Shown here piece by piece: positions 8,439 through 17,700 of a stretch of 64,000 bases of DNA. Below the pieces are notes generated by a model. The model saw only the letters and a list, made by a program, of their open reading frames with translations, was not told the DNA's origin and searched no databases. The position numbers were made by a program, and so were the translations under genes. This DNA is from Paenibacillus lautus NBRC 15380. GTDB taxonomy: Bacteria > Bacillota > Bacilli > Paenibacillales > Paenibacillaceae. The stretch lies in the NCBI RefSeq assembly GCF_004000945.1, contig NZ_BIMF01000002.1, forward strand, positions 62,001-126,000, read 5' to 3'. Positions within the stretch are counted from its first letter, which is position 1, and every line of letters starts with the position of its first letter.

Positions 8439-11400
8439 CTATGGGTTAAGGAGCGTCGCTGCATCGCGTAACAAATATTCCGCAGCTTCGGCGGAGATAT
8501 GATTCCCTTTTTGTGCATGGACTTCTGAAATGAAACTGCTTAGGTTTTGTTTTTGCAATTTTTTCAGCAGACTGTTAGCAATCCCTTTGTTGTTAATTAT
8601 GCCCTCATCTGCAAAACGTTGAACCAGTTCCTCAAGAGCGGCATAACTTGTTTTCACTTGAAAATCTACGGATTGTGTCGATGAATTCCCTGCTGCGTCC
8701 ATAGCTTTTACCGTAAACGTATGTGTACCCAGCTCAAGTTTGTATAAAGGAATATCCATTAGATCCGTTAGTGCTTTTCCATCCAACATGACTTCGGTTT
8801 TTGCTTGGTCGACACCTGACAGCGTGTCTGCCACTTCAAATTCGGGTTGAAACACACCCGTGTTGAATTCAGATGTTACCACTTGATTTATCGTAATCTC
8901 CGGAGCTGTCCAATCCACCGTAATGTGGCTGGAGGCCTCAAAATCACCGTCGTCCGTCGTGGCCGTAATGACTGCCCTTCCTTCTTCTACGGCAGTCACG
9001 ATTCCATGATTGTCTACCGTTGCCACCTGGACTTGATTCGAACTCCATGTCATATTCTTATTGGTTGCATGATCAGGCATAACCGTTGCATGGAGCTCTA
9101 CGCTGCGGCCGGAAGAGGAATTAAACACAAGCTCTGGTCTATCTATCATAATTCCAGTAACGGGTACGTTATCAGAGATATGCTCAACGATGAGTTCATT
9201 TAACGCAATGTTCCCCCATATCCGATTCCCGTCATTAACCTTTAATCGAAGTTTATAGGCGTTTACCGTTGGAAAAGAAACGCTCTGGTGTTCTTTGGTG
9301 CTGTCGTTAAGCTCCCATTCAACTGATGCGTCGGATAATGCCGTCACCCACCGGCTTCCGTCGTAATACTCTACATCAAAATTTGTAATGCCCTGGCCGA
9401 TTCCGAAAAATGTAACCAATGTAACCTTGTTGACCGGAACCCTATGATTGCCGTAATCAAGGGTAATATAACCAGGAAAACTCACATCTCCATTACTTCC
9501 CCATGCAGAGTTCAAATTGTTGTCGATGATATTAGTAATGGTGCCTGCTCCTGTAGCAAAGGTTGTGGTTACCATATCTTTGGACAGTTCAGGATTGTTA
9601 TACAATTCAATTTCGTTCAGTGCGATTCGCCCTGATTGTCCGGCTCCGTCATTGACCTTCAATCTGATTTGAGAGAATCGAGTCAGTGGAAATTCCACGG
9701 ATTTGATCTCATCCGCGCCCGTGTTCAGATCCCAAGTGAGATTGATGTTCGTGCGTAAGGGAATCCATGCCGAACCATTGCTGTATTCAAGATCAAAGTT
9801 CGTAATCCCCATTTCTTGCCCGTATCTAGTATTTAACTTCAATTGGTTGGCCATGAGCGTTTGCTCGCCAAAATCGAGCGTGATATCGTTCGGAAATGAA
9901 GGCGAAGCATCGGTTTCCCATGCCGTGTCGTAATCATTATCAATAATGTTTTCGACCGGTCCTGTAGATGACGTTTGAAATGTCGTACTTGCAACAGCCT
10001 GCGTAGCTAGATTGTCAACAGGTGTGCTGGCTGGCCGTTTCGGAACGATCACGATCGGATCTGGCATATTCCCGGCTGGTGGCACACTGCCCTCGTATTC
10101 GTGGGCACCGATATCGGGAGCACCATTATATAACGGGTTGCCGAAATAATCCCTTCCTCCGTTATCTTTTATGCGAATGCCTGCCCCTAGGAGTGGTGAA
10201 TCCGCTTGCAATTGGTACCCATTCACTGTACCCATGCCATTGCCGCCGCTTCCAGGATCAACGAATCTCGGATCGTTCGTGATTTTATGTGCATCGGCCT
10301 GCACCAATGTGTTTCCTCCGTAATATGCGTTGTAGTCAAACGTTTGACCCGTCAAATCCCATCCCTTATCACCGACGCTGTAGTACACATTATTATAGTT
10401 ATGAATGTTGCGCGGAGCACCCGAAGCCTTGGTGAAGTAATCGCTCATCACCGGGTTGCCTGATGATTTTCCTACGTAAATCGTATTATTGTAGTTATAG
10501 ACATGATCAATGGATCCGCTGTATCGGAATATACTTTTCCTGTCGTTTTGGCTTATGTTGTATCTGACGATGGTATTGATTGTGTAGTACGTGTCGTTTA
10601 CGAACAGCATGAAGCCGCCAGCGTTATCATGACTGTAATTGTACTGAACCAACGAACCGATGTTTCCTGCATCCACGTCGAAGCCATGCCCGTCTTCCGC
10701 GCCGTTCACACTGGCAAACGATTCGTTGAATTGAACGAGATTATTGTCCGCATACGCCCACCAAATGGAAGCATTGGTTGCCAGATACGTAGCTTGTTGG
10801 ACGGTGTTGCGCTCGACCACCGCTCCATCGGTGACATTCCACGCGATCCCGCCTGTTGCAGCCCTGATGACGGTATTATTGGATATTTTCACATGGGTAG
10901 ACGGCGTCCATGGCCCGTATGGTTTTGGTACCCATGGCCATAAATCACCCATTCCATAGCGCAAGATACAGTTGGAACCAATATAAATACCATAGGCATC
11001 CACATCTGTCAGTGTATTTCCGTCAATGAGAATATCGTTAAATGCGCTGGGTGTAGTCGACCCAACCGAATCGAAAATTATGCCCCCGGAGCGTGTGGTA
11101 TATGATCCATCGACATCATGGATGTTCATGTTTTTGATATGGATGTGATTCAATAAACCAGCTTCCTCATTTAAGATATAAACACCCCGTCTTTGGCCCC
11201 GCGGATTCTCCCAATCTCGATCAAAAGGCAGCGGGGAGCTGTTTGTCACCTCCAGGTTGTTGATTTCCCAGTACTCCTGGTTTTTCAAAAAAACGGCTTC
11301 CAGTTCGGACGTAATCCCTGCAATTAATGGTTTGCTTCCGGAACCGTACATATCGATAATGATCGGATGTTCGCTTGAACCTGAACCTTTAGGCCACAGC

Positions 11401-11654
11401 CTGCCGTTCCAGCTCTCCCCAGCTTTAAACAAGATTTGGTCGCCTGGGGCAAAGGTAGTTGCGTTAATTTTATCTAACGACCTCCATGCAGCGTCTTGAC
11501 TTGTGCCGTTATTCCCGTCATCTCCCCCTGTGCTGTCCACATAATAAGTGGTTCCGGCTGCTGAAGCAGTCGACGGTGAAACGGTAACCCAATTGCAAAC
11601 GAAAGATAAAATCGAAACCATACAGATAAGCTTTTTGAAAAACGATTGGCGCAA
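8439..11654 (-). CDS. Secreted right-handed parallel beta-helix protein with two discoidin-like domains, Big_2 and FIMAH
   Basis: The 1071-residue protein has a signal peptide (to about residue 32) and then a DUF1565-like start (TYYVDSTGGDDGNNGTS). A long parallel beta-helix to about residue 520 is typical of polysaccharide lyases and depolymerases. Two discoidin/F5-8C-like domains follow (about 545-690 and 695-835), then a Big_2 Ig-like domain (about 845-925) and another Ig-like domain. The C-terminal FIMAH-type helical module (about 1000-1065) is common in Paenibacillus exoproteins. The likely role is binding or cleaving an acidic polysaccharide; I cannot assign a lyase family. The start is TTG at 11654, with AAAGGA ten bases upstream. 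It follows the parvulin gene by 48 bases, implying one transcript. Confidence 0.85.
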   Translation of the reverse strand: MRQSFFKKLICMVSILSFVCNWVTVSPSTASAAGTTYYVDSTGGDDGNNGTSQDAAWRSLDKINATTFAPGDQILFKAGESWNGRLWPKGSGSSEHPIIIDMYGSGSKPLIAGITSELEAVFLKNQEYWEINNLEVTNSSPLPFDRDWENPRGQRRGVYILNEEAGLLNHIHIKNMNIHDVDGSYTTRSGGIIFDSVGSTTPSAFNDILIDGNTLTDVDAYGIYIGSNCILRYGMGDLWPWVPKPYGPWTPSTHVKISNNTVIRAATGGIAWNVTDGAVVERNTVQQATYLATNASIWWAYADNNLVQFNESFASVNGAEDGHGFDVDAGNIGSLVQYNYSHDNAGGFMLFVNDTYYTINTIVRYNISQNDRKSIFRYSGSIDHVYNYNNTIYVGKSSGNPVMSDYFTKASGAPRNIHNYNNVYYSVGDKGWDLTGQTFDYNAYYGGNTLVQADAHKITNDPRFVDPGSGGNGMGTVNGYQLQADSPLLGAGIRIKDNGGRDYFGNPLYNGAPDIGAHEYEGSVPPAGNMPDPIVIVPKRPASTPVDNLATQAVASTTFQTSSTGPVENIIDNDYDTAWETDASPSFPNDITLDFGEQTLMANQLKLNTRYGQEMGITNFDLEYSNGSAWIPLRTNINLTWDLNTGADEIKSVEFPLTRFSQIRLKVNDGAGQSGRIALNEIELYNNPELSKDMVTTTFATGAGTITNIIDNNLNSAWGSNGDVSFPGYITLDYGNHRVPVNKVTLVTFFGIGQGITNFDVEYYDGSRWVTALSDASVEWELNDSTKEHQSVSFPTVNAYKLRLKVNDGNRIWGNIALNELIVEHISDNVPVTGIMIDRPELVFNSSSGRSVELHATVMPDHATNKNMTWSSNQVQVATVDNHGIVTAVEEGRAVITATTDDGDFEASSHITVDWTAPEITINQVVTSEFNTGVFQPEFEVADTLSGVDQAKTEVMLDGKALTDLMDIPLYKLELGTHTFTVKAMDAAGNSSTQSVDFQVKTSYAALEELVQRFADEGIINNKGIANSLLKKLQKQNLSSFISEVHAQKGNHISAEAAEYLLRDAATLLNP

Positions 11655-11702
11655 TCAACTTCATTCCTTTCATTTTTATTTATGTAAATGCCAAATTGGC
11701 GG

Positions 11703-12791
11703 TTACATTTGGAATTTTCTGTACAGCTCCTCATTCAATACAACCTGCGCATCGGTTACCCGCTCACGTATGTACTCCTCGTATTTGTTATCGATATAGT
11801 CCTTTAACACTTGTTCTCGAAATTCGTCAAATGCCAGATACTTGGAACCCTTCTGACCTTTCTCAATGCATTGGATTAGATAGAAGTGGCCGTTCTCTTC
11901 AACAATTTCGCTAACCTCTCCTGGACGAAGGTTGGCTGAAGCTTGAGCTACCGGACTTCTAGCGTTGTGCCTGTAGCTGTCCAAGTTATATAACTGCTCC
12001 GTAACCTGGTCACCTTGATTGATGTCCTTGGCTGCTTGCTCAAATGAAATCCCGGATGAGATTTTCTCCTTGGCAGTCTCCATCTTTTTTTTCTTCTGCG
12101 TTTTAAGAAGTGTATCGACATTCCGATTTGCATCAAGAAAAGATAACGATAATTGTCGTACCTTCACCGTTGCGGGTGCATCGTACAGCCTTCTCTTATT
12201 CGCCTCGTAAAACGTAATCAGCTGTTGTTCATTCGGCTTCCAGTCATGTTCCATCAGCTGGTTTTTGACCGATAAGGTTGTGTTCCCCATCATATATTCA
12301 AAATAAGTTTCCTCCGTATATTGAGCGGGACCGAAAACAACCTGATGATTCTTGATTGCTTTTTGCCTTCTCTCGTTTTCAAGGTTGAAGTTTTGTACAA
12401 AACCGTCGTAACTAATATCGGAAAGCACTCCCTGCTCTTTGGCAAGGATCTGTCGAATTTTAAGATTCATGCTATCTTCCAGCGCCTTCTTTTTGATCAA
12501 CTCAAGCGGGATTTCATTTCCGTATGGCGTGGACCAAAATGCGGCCGACTGGGCAGCATCATATTTTTCATGGAAATAGTTGATAATTCCAGCTCTATTG
12601 GCTTGAATGGCTCTTTGAAATTCGCTTATATGAATCTCTACACCGTCAACTGTCGCGATATAGGTGTCTTCATGATGTGTTTGTGTAATTTCACGCTTTG
12701 CGATAAAAATGATAATCACCATGATCAAGATTAAGATTCCGGCTAGGAACAGCCATTTCAGACTGCAAAATTTATGTATCATCATACCCAT
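11703..12791 (-). CDS. PpiC-type (parvulin/SurA-like) membrane-anchored peptidyl-prolyl isomerase
   Basis: The protein has an N-terminal membrane helix (LFLAGILILIMVIIIFIA) and a SurA-N-like helical region (VDGVEIHISEFQRAI). A parvulin-like segment near residues 220-330 holds LRPGEVSEIVEENGHFYLIQCIE. It is probably an extracytoplasmic foldase. The chosen start is ATG 12791, which has GAGG six bases upstream; an ATG at 12806 lacks a ribosome site. It lies 48 bases before a 1071-residue secreted beta-helix protein, and the pair shares one strong promoter. I infer that it assists folding of that exoprotein. A cre-like site overlaps the promoter. Confidence 0.8.
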   Translation of the reverse strand: MGMMIHKFCSLKWLFLAGILILIMVIIIFIAKREITQTHHEDTYIATVDGVEIHISEFQRAIQANRAGIINYFHEKYDAAQSAAFWSTPYGNEIPLELIKKKALEDSMNLKIRQILAKEQGVLSDISYDGFVQNFNLENERRQKAIKNHQVVFGPAQYTEETYFEYMMGNTTLSVKNQLMEHDWKPNEQQLITFYEANKRRLYDAPATVKVRQLSLSFLDANRNVDTLLKTQKKKKMETAKEKISSGISFEQAAKDINQGDQVTEQLYNLDSYRHNARSPVAQASANLRPGEVSEIVEENGHFYLIQCIEKGQKGSKYLAFDEFREQVLKDYIDNKYEEYIRERVTDAQVVLNEELYRKFQM

Positions 12792-12863
12792 CAGCACCCT
12801 CGTCATTAGGATTTTTTAATGAACACGATCCTACCTAGACCACTGCAAATTTATGTATAATTC

Positions 12864-12893
12864 ATTATAATTTCCATAAGTAAGCGCTATCAA
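12864..12893 (-). promoter_or_regulatory. Sigma-A promoter of the parvulin/beta-helix operon with overlapping cre-like site
   Basis: On the minus strand TTGATA (12888-12893) and TATAAT (12864-12869) are 18 bases apart. The sequence TGATAGCGCTTACT (12879-12892) matches the cre consensus TGNNARCGNWWWCA at 13 of 14 positions and covers the -35 box, which would let CcpA shut the operon off on preferred sugars. Regulation is inferred. Confidence 0.6.
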
Positions 12894-12942
12894 TTTCTCC
12901 TTTTTTACATTCCTTTCACTTTCTTTACTTGTTCCCACGCAT

Positions 12943-12976
12943 AAAAAAAGCGACAGAGGATTCATTCCTCTGCCGC
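12943..12976 (-). terminator. Terminator of the amino-acid permease gene
   Basis: The 11-bp stem gcggcagagga / tcctctgtcgc with a 5-base loop is followed by seven T on the minus strand. Confidence 0.85.
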
Positions 12977-13090
12977 CTTCTCTTTCGTACTTTCCGTTTT
13001 CTTAATCGCAGCCATGCGGCTCACAACCGGATCATGACTCCATTTCCGCTTGTCCGATGACCATGAAGTGGAAGCCCGTCATCCATTCCG

Positions 13091-14443
13091 TTATCCGTTT
13101 CTGCTCTCGTTCTTGAATTTCATGATGGACCAGACAACCAATAACAGCAGAACGGACAGACATACACTGATGCTGACCCGATTCTGCCCATCTATAAGGA
13201 AAAGAACCGTGATTACCGAAAGGCAAAGCGCAGTAATCCCAGTCACATAAGGGAAACCCCACACCTTGAAGCTGGGCTGCATCGGATAAGCTTTTCGAAG
13301 CTTCAGCTGCGAGAAGCAAATGCAGATCCATACCAGCACCACAACGAAGCCCGGAACCGCCATCAAGATCCGAAACAACTGGTCTTGCGCGATCAGTCCC
13401 AGCAGGGAGCCCGCCAAAAGAATGATTGCACAAAGTTTCAGCGTATTAAGGGGAATGCCTTTGCTCGTGGTCTTGGCCAGGCTCCGGGGAGCCTCCCCGG
13501 CGGCTGCCATGGAATAAATCATGCGCGTCGCACCATAGATGCCGGAGTTGGCTGCCGACAGCACGGCCGTTACCAATATGAAATTCATAATATGGGCCGT
13601 GCCCTGCAATCCCGTAGCGGATAACACCTGAACGAAAGGACTTGCCTCCCCTCCCAGTTGGTTCCACGGAATCAATCCGCATATGATCAGGATGGGCAGC
13701 GTAAAGAACAAAATCACCCTTAAAATAAAGTTGCGCACGACTTTAGGCAGGATTTTCTCCGCATTTTCGGTTTCGGTTAATGTGAGACCGATCAGCTCGG
13801 AACCTCCATACGAAAAGGTAACGACAAGCAGAGCCGAGAAGATGGCGAACCACCCATTTGGCAAAAATCCGCCGTGAGCGGTGAAATTTTGAAGATACGG
13901 GGTGTCCGAACTTGGAATAATGCCAAACATAAGAAAACTTCCCAATACAATAAAACTAATAATCATGGCGATTTTGATCCCGGCAAGCCAGAATTCCACT
14001 TCGCCAAAACTTCCAACACTCATCATATTGATTAAAATAATAAGCGCCGCACTTGCAAGGCTCAGCAGCCACAGCGGAACCTCCGGAAACCAGTATTGCA
14101 GAAAGCTGCCTGCCGCAATCACTTCAATTACGCATACTGACAGCCACATGAAACAATACATCCAGCCCATGACAAAAGAAACCCGTTTTCCAAAGGCTTC
14201 CCGAACAAAATCTTTCATATTGCGGCCCGGATATACCGTTGCCATTTCCGTCATGGCTCCCATAACGACCAGAAGAAGCAGTCCTGCAAAGATATAAGAG
14301 AAAATAACGCCCGGACCGGCGAGACTGATCGTCTCCGCACTTCCTTTAAATATGCCGGTGCCGATTACACCGCCCATCGCCATAAAGCTGATATGCCTTG
14401 GCCTCAATTTCTTCTGTAATGAAACTTCATCTTGTTTTGCCAT
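13091..14443 (-). CDS. Amino-acid permease (APC superfamily, AAT family)
   Basis: The 450-residue protein has about 12 membrane helices. The APC signature near the N-terminus includes RHISFMAMGGVIGTGIFKGS, where the unwound GxGxG-like helix 1 binds the substrate backbone, and a GAMTEMATVYP segment follows. It is a proton-coupled uptake carrier for an amino acid; the closest subgroup is the AAT set (LysP, AnsP, CycA, GabP), and specificity cannot be read. The start has GGAGG eight bases upstream and a good promoter. It is monocistronic. Confidence 0.9.
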   Translation of the reverse strand: MAKQDEVSLQKKLRPRHISFMAMGGVIGTGIFKGSAETISLAGPGVIFSYIFAGLLLLVVMGAMTEMATVYPGRNMKDFVREAFGKRVSFVMGWMYCFMWLSVCVIEVIAAGSFLQYWFPEVPLWLLSLASAALIILINMMSVGSFGEVEFWLAGIKIAMIISFIVLGSFLMFGIIPSSDTPYLQNFTAHGGFLPNGWFAIFSALLVVTFSYGGSELIGLTLTETENAEKILPKVVRNFILRVILFFTLPILIICGLIPWNQLGGEASPFVQVLSATGLQGTAHIMNFILVTAVLSAANSGIYGATRMIYSMAAAGEAPRSLAKTTSKGIPLNTLKLCAIILLAGSLLGLIAQDQLFRILMAVPGFVVVLVWICICFSQLKLRKAYPMQPSFKVWGFPYVTGITALCLSVITVLFLIDGQNRVSISVCLSVLLLLVVWSIMKFKNESRNG

Positions 14444-14484
14444 TCACATATCCTCCTGATGACTTTCAAATTAACCTATTGATA

Positions 14485-14512
14485 AGTATAACCTTTTCTG
14501 CTAAGGAAACAA
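14485..14512 (-). promoter_or_regulatory. Predicted sigma-A promoter of the amino-acid permease
   Basis: On the minus strand TTGTTT (14507-14512), a 16-base spacer and TATACT (14485-14490) lie 42-70 bases before the ATG. Confidence 0.5.
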
Positions 14513-14611
14513 CTTAAGAAATTCGCAAAGTTAAGAAGGAAGCATGATAGTTCTAATGCCTCTTATTCCTTGATAACGGTTAACAGGTTGTTAGCGAGAG
14601 CGGACTTATAA

Positions 14612-14636
14612 AGAGCCTGGGTGGCCCCAGGCTCTT
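14612..14636 (-). terminator. Terminator hairpin after the phosphoesterase-GH8 gene
   Basis: The perfect stem GAGCCTGGG / CCCAGGCTC has a short loop and a modest T tail on the minus strand, about 85 bases after the stop. Confidence 0.6.
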
Positions 14637-14718
14637 CATTCATCTCGGTATGATTGCAGCTAGCTTTTGCGATTAATACGTGTACAGTGCTTTTGGGATG
14701 GCCATCATCGCATTACAT

Positions 14719-17700
14719 TCATTGCTTCCCCGTCGAGACGATTCGGACATTGCTAATTTTGGACATGTTGCCGGAAGTATCGTACGCAACGATAAAATAT
14801 TGATACGTTGTATTCGGCGTCAAGCCGCTATCCTTATAATCCGTCGTATTCGACGTTCCAATAACGCTATTATTCCGATAAACCTTATACTCTGCAATTC
14901 CAGCATTATCGAAAGATGGAATCCACTTCAGTTCTACGGATGAATCGGACACAGCTACCGCTTCTTCGATGGTTGGCTGCATCGGCGCTTCGGTGTCCGC
15001 GATGGTCGGTGACCACCAGTTACCCGAAACGACAATCATGCTTAGTAGACGCAGCGTATTCCCAAAGTATACGTCATCGTTCGTGGAGATGGAGGCATTG
15101 TGGTCCCATAATCGGTTGAGCCACGCTTGATTGGCCGGATTTATCATGGCGCTGACCATCATCGGCGCAGAAAATGATGTATCCGTATAATCCACGAGTG
15201 CTTTCGACCCGTCCAGCTTGTATCCTCCATATATTTTGCTTGGATCATCCCCGGTCACTTGGCGAATCCAAGACGTCATTTTATTGAGCTGCTCCTTGGC
15301 ACGAGTTTCCCCAGTCATAAGAGCATCCGTGCCGATCCGCCAAGGAATACGCGAAGAGTTATAGCTGAAGTCCCCGTCTGTTTCAGACTCCAGGAATTCC
15401 GGATCTGCCGGTGCATAGCTGCCGTTTTTCTTCTCCACAAAGTCGGGCAGCAGCCCCGCATTCGGACTGTATTTTTTGTATACTCCTTCGCTAATGGAAT
15501 AGGTTTTGTCGATGACCCGGTCCCAATTGGCGTCTCCGCTCGCGTTTTTAAAGTCTTTCAAATGCTGAAGCATAAAATCGGAAGGACGCGTAGCACTGCC
15601 ATATTTAGCATCGTCGTCGCTCACCCAATCCGCAAGCTTCAAAGTCCACTCAGCGTGATTGACATCGCTCTTCATGATCGCGTCGATTACTTTTTTGGCT
15701 TCGGCCAAGTAATTGATCTCACCGTCGCTTCCCCACTGGCGATCCGCAAGGAGCAAAGCGTATGCGATATCCATATCACCATCCGTGGCCGAATCAACAC
15801 CGCCGACATTCACGACGGCCTGACCTGTATCGCCCTGCTTCCAGGCCATAAGGTCCGGGTTGATCTTGCTCGGATGTGCTCTGAAATAGCGATATAGCCC
15901 GTCAAAATAAGCCTTGGCCTTAGGATCATGGCCCGCCATGTGTGCGGTGATCAGCATCCCGTATCCGTGCGCTTCCGAAACGGTCATCGGTTGATACTTG
16001 ACTTTAAGCTCCTCGTCATATTCTTCTTGGAACCAGTCCCCGTCGGCATACCAGACGTAGTACTGATCCGGCTCCGAAGATTGAAGATACGGCTTCTTTT
16101 TCAAGTATTTCTGCTTCCATTCATCATACAGCCGGGAAACGGTTGCATCCAGCTGCGCTTGTTGCAGATGATTGGGCTTGATCGAGCCGGCGGTGTAAGC
16201 CGTATGCTGCGGGAACGGCTTGTAAGGCCCGGTGCCTTGCGAGGAAGGCAACGTTTTTAAGCGGATTTCTTCAGACGGCAGCGATTCGACTCCTCCCGCG
16301 GTGACGGCTGTCACCTTGTACCGATATTCCGTGTCGGGCGTCAGCCCGGTATCGATATACGTTATTTCCTTGGTTGTTCCATCGTGACGATCGTTACGGT
16401 AAATATGATACCGATCCGGCGCATTACCGGAAGGCGCTCTCCAGGTCAGGTCGATTTGGAAAGGAGACACGCCTTTACCCACCAAACCATCCACAGCAGA
16501 TGGAGGCTCATTCCCCTCGGCATGATCCGACGTGCTTACCGTGACTGGACTGGAATTGTCTCTTCTGCCAACAGATTTGATCACCAGATTATATTGGATA
16601 TCCGGATTTAATTTGTCGATGACGGCACTGTACTGCGACGTTCCCGACTTCAAGGGCACATAGAGGCTCCAATGCTTGCTGATCTTGTCATCCTTTTCGT
16701 AAATACGGAATCCTCTTACCTGCTCTTTGCTGGAAGAAGGTGTCTTCCAGGTCAACGTAGCCTTGGTACCTTGGAGTTTAACCTGAGCTCCCTCCACCGG
16801 ATCCGGTTTGGTGTCAGTTCGTTTGATGCCGTAATGATCGTATACCTTCAGCCCATTTTTTCCGTATCCGCTCTTTCCTTCATCTTCAATAGCGGCCGTA
16901 TAGGCATCGAATTTCAGAATTTGATCCGAAACCGACACATCCGTAAACATTTTTTTCTTCGGCTGGTTGTTAATTGCCGCGAAGTAATCGTCATACGGTT
17001 CGTTCTTGTAATAGAATTTGTTTCCAAATGCATTGGACATCAGATACACCGTTCCTTGAGGATTGACGACGTTGCCAGCTTCGTCTTTTTCCAGTTTTTT
17101 CGGATCGATGACCTTGTCCCCATACATTTGGAAGGAACGCATGTACATATGATCGTGAGCCTCGAACACCATATCAATGCCAAGCTCGTCAAAAACAGGA
17201 ATCAGATTTTTTCTGTAAAATTTAACGCGATCCCCTTCCCATTGCGCGGAATTATCGCCGGCTGCATAAGGCGCTTTGTGAAGCGTGACGAACTTCCACT
17301 TCTTATCGGTCTTCGCCACCGTGTTCCGCATCCATTCAATCTGGTTCCAAAACTGTTCGTGCTGATCATCATCCCAGTCGACAGAGCCGTCTTCGTTCAG
17401 CTTGCCGTCAAACTGCGAGTTGTAGACCATGTAAAGCGCATCGCCGTATTCAAAAGAATAAACCGAGCCGTCATGTGTTGCATCCACCACTTTCCGTGGC
17501 AGATTGAAATGGTTGTAAAAGTTGTTATTCGGTGTCGTGGCATCCCCGTCCCAATCGGATACTTCGTGTCCGCCCAGTACGGGTACAAATGGCACTTTCA
17601 TCAAATGCTCCTGCGCGAGCCCAAGCATCCACTGCCACTGCTCTTCCAGGTCGCCATTATCGACCAGATCGCCGGCATTGATCAGAAATTTGGGGTTGCC

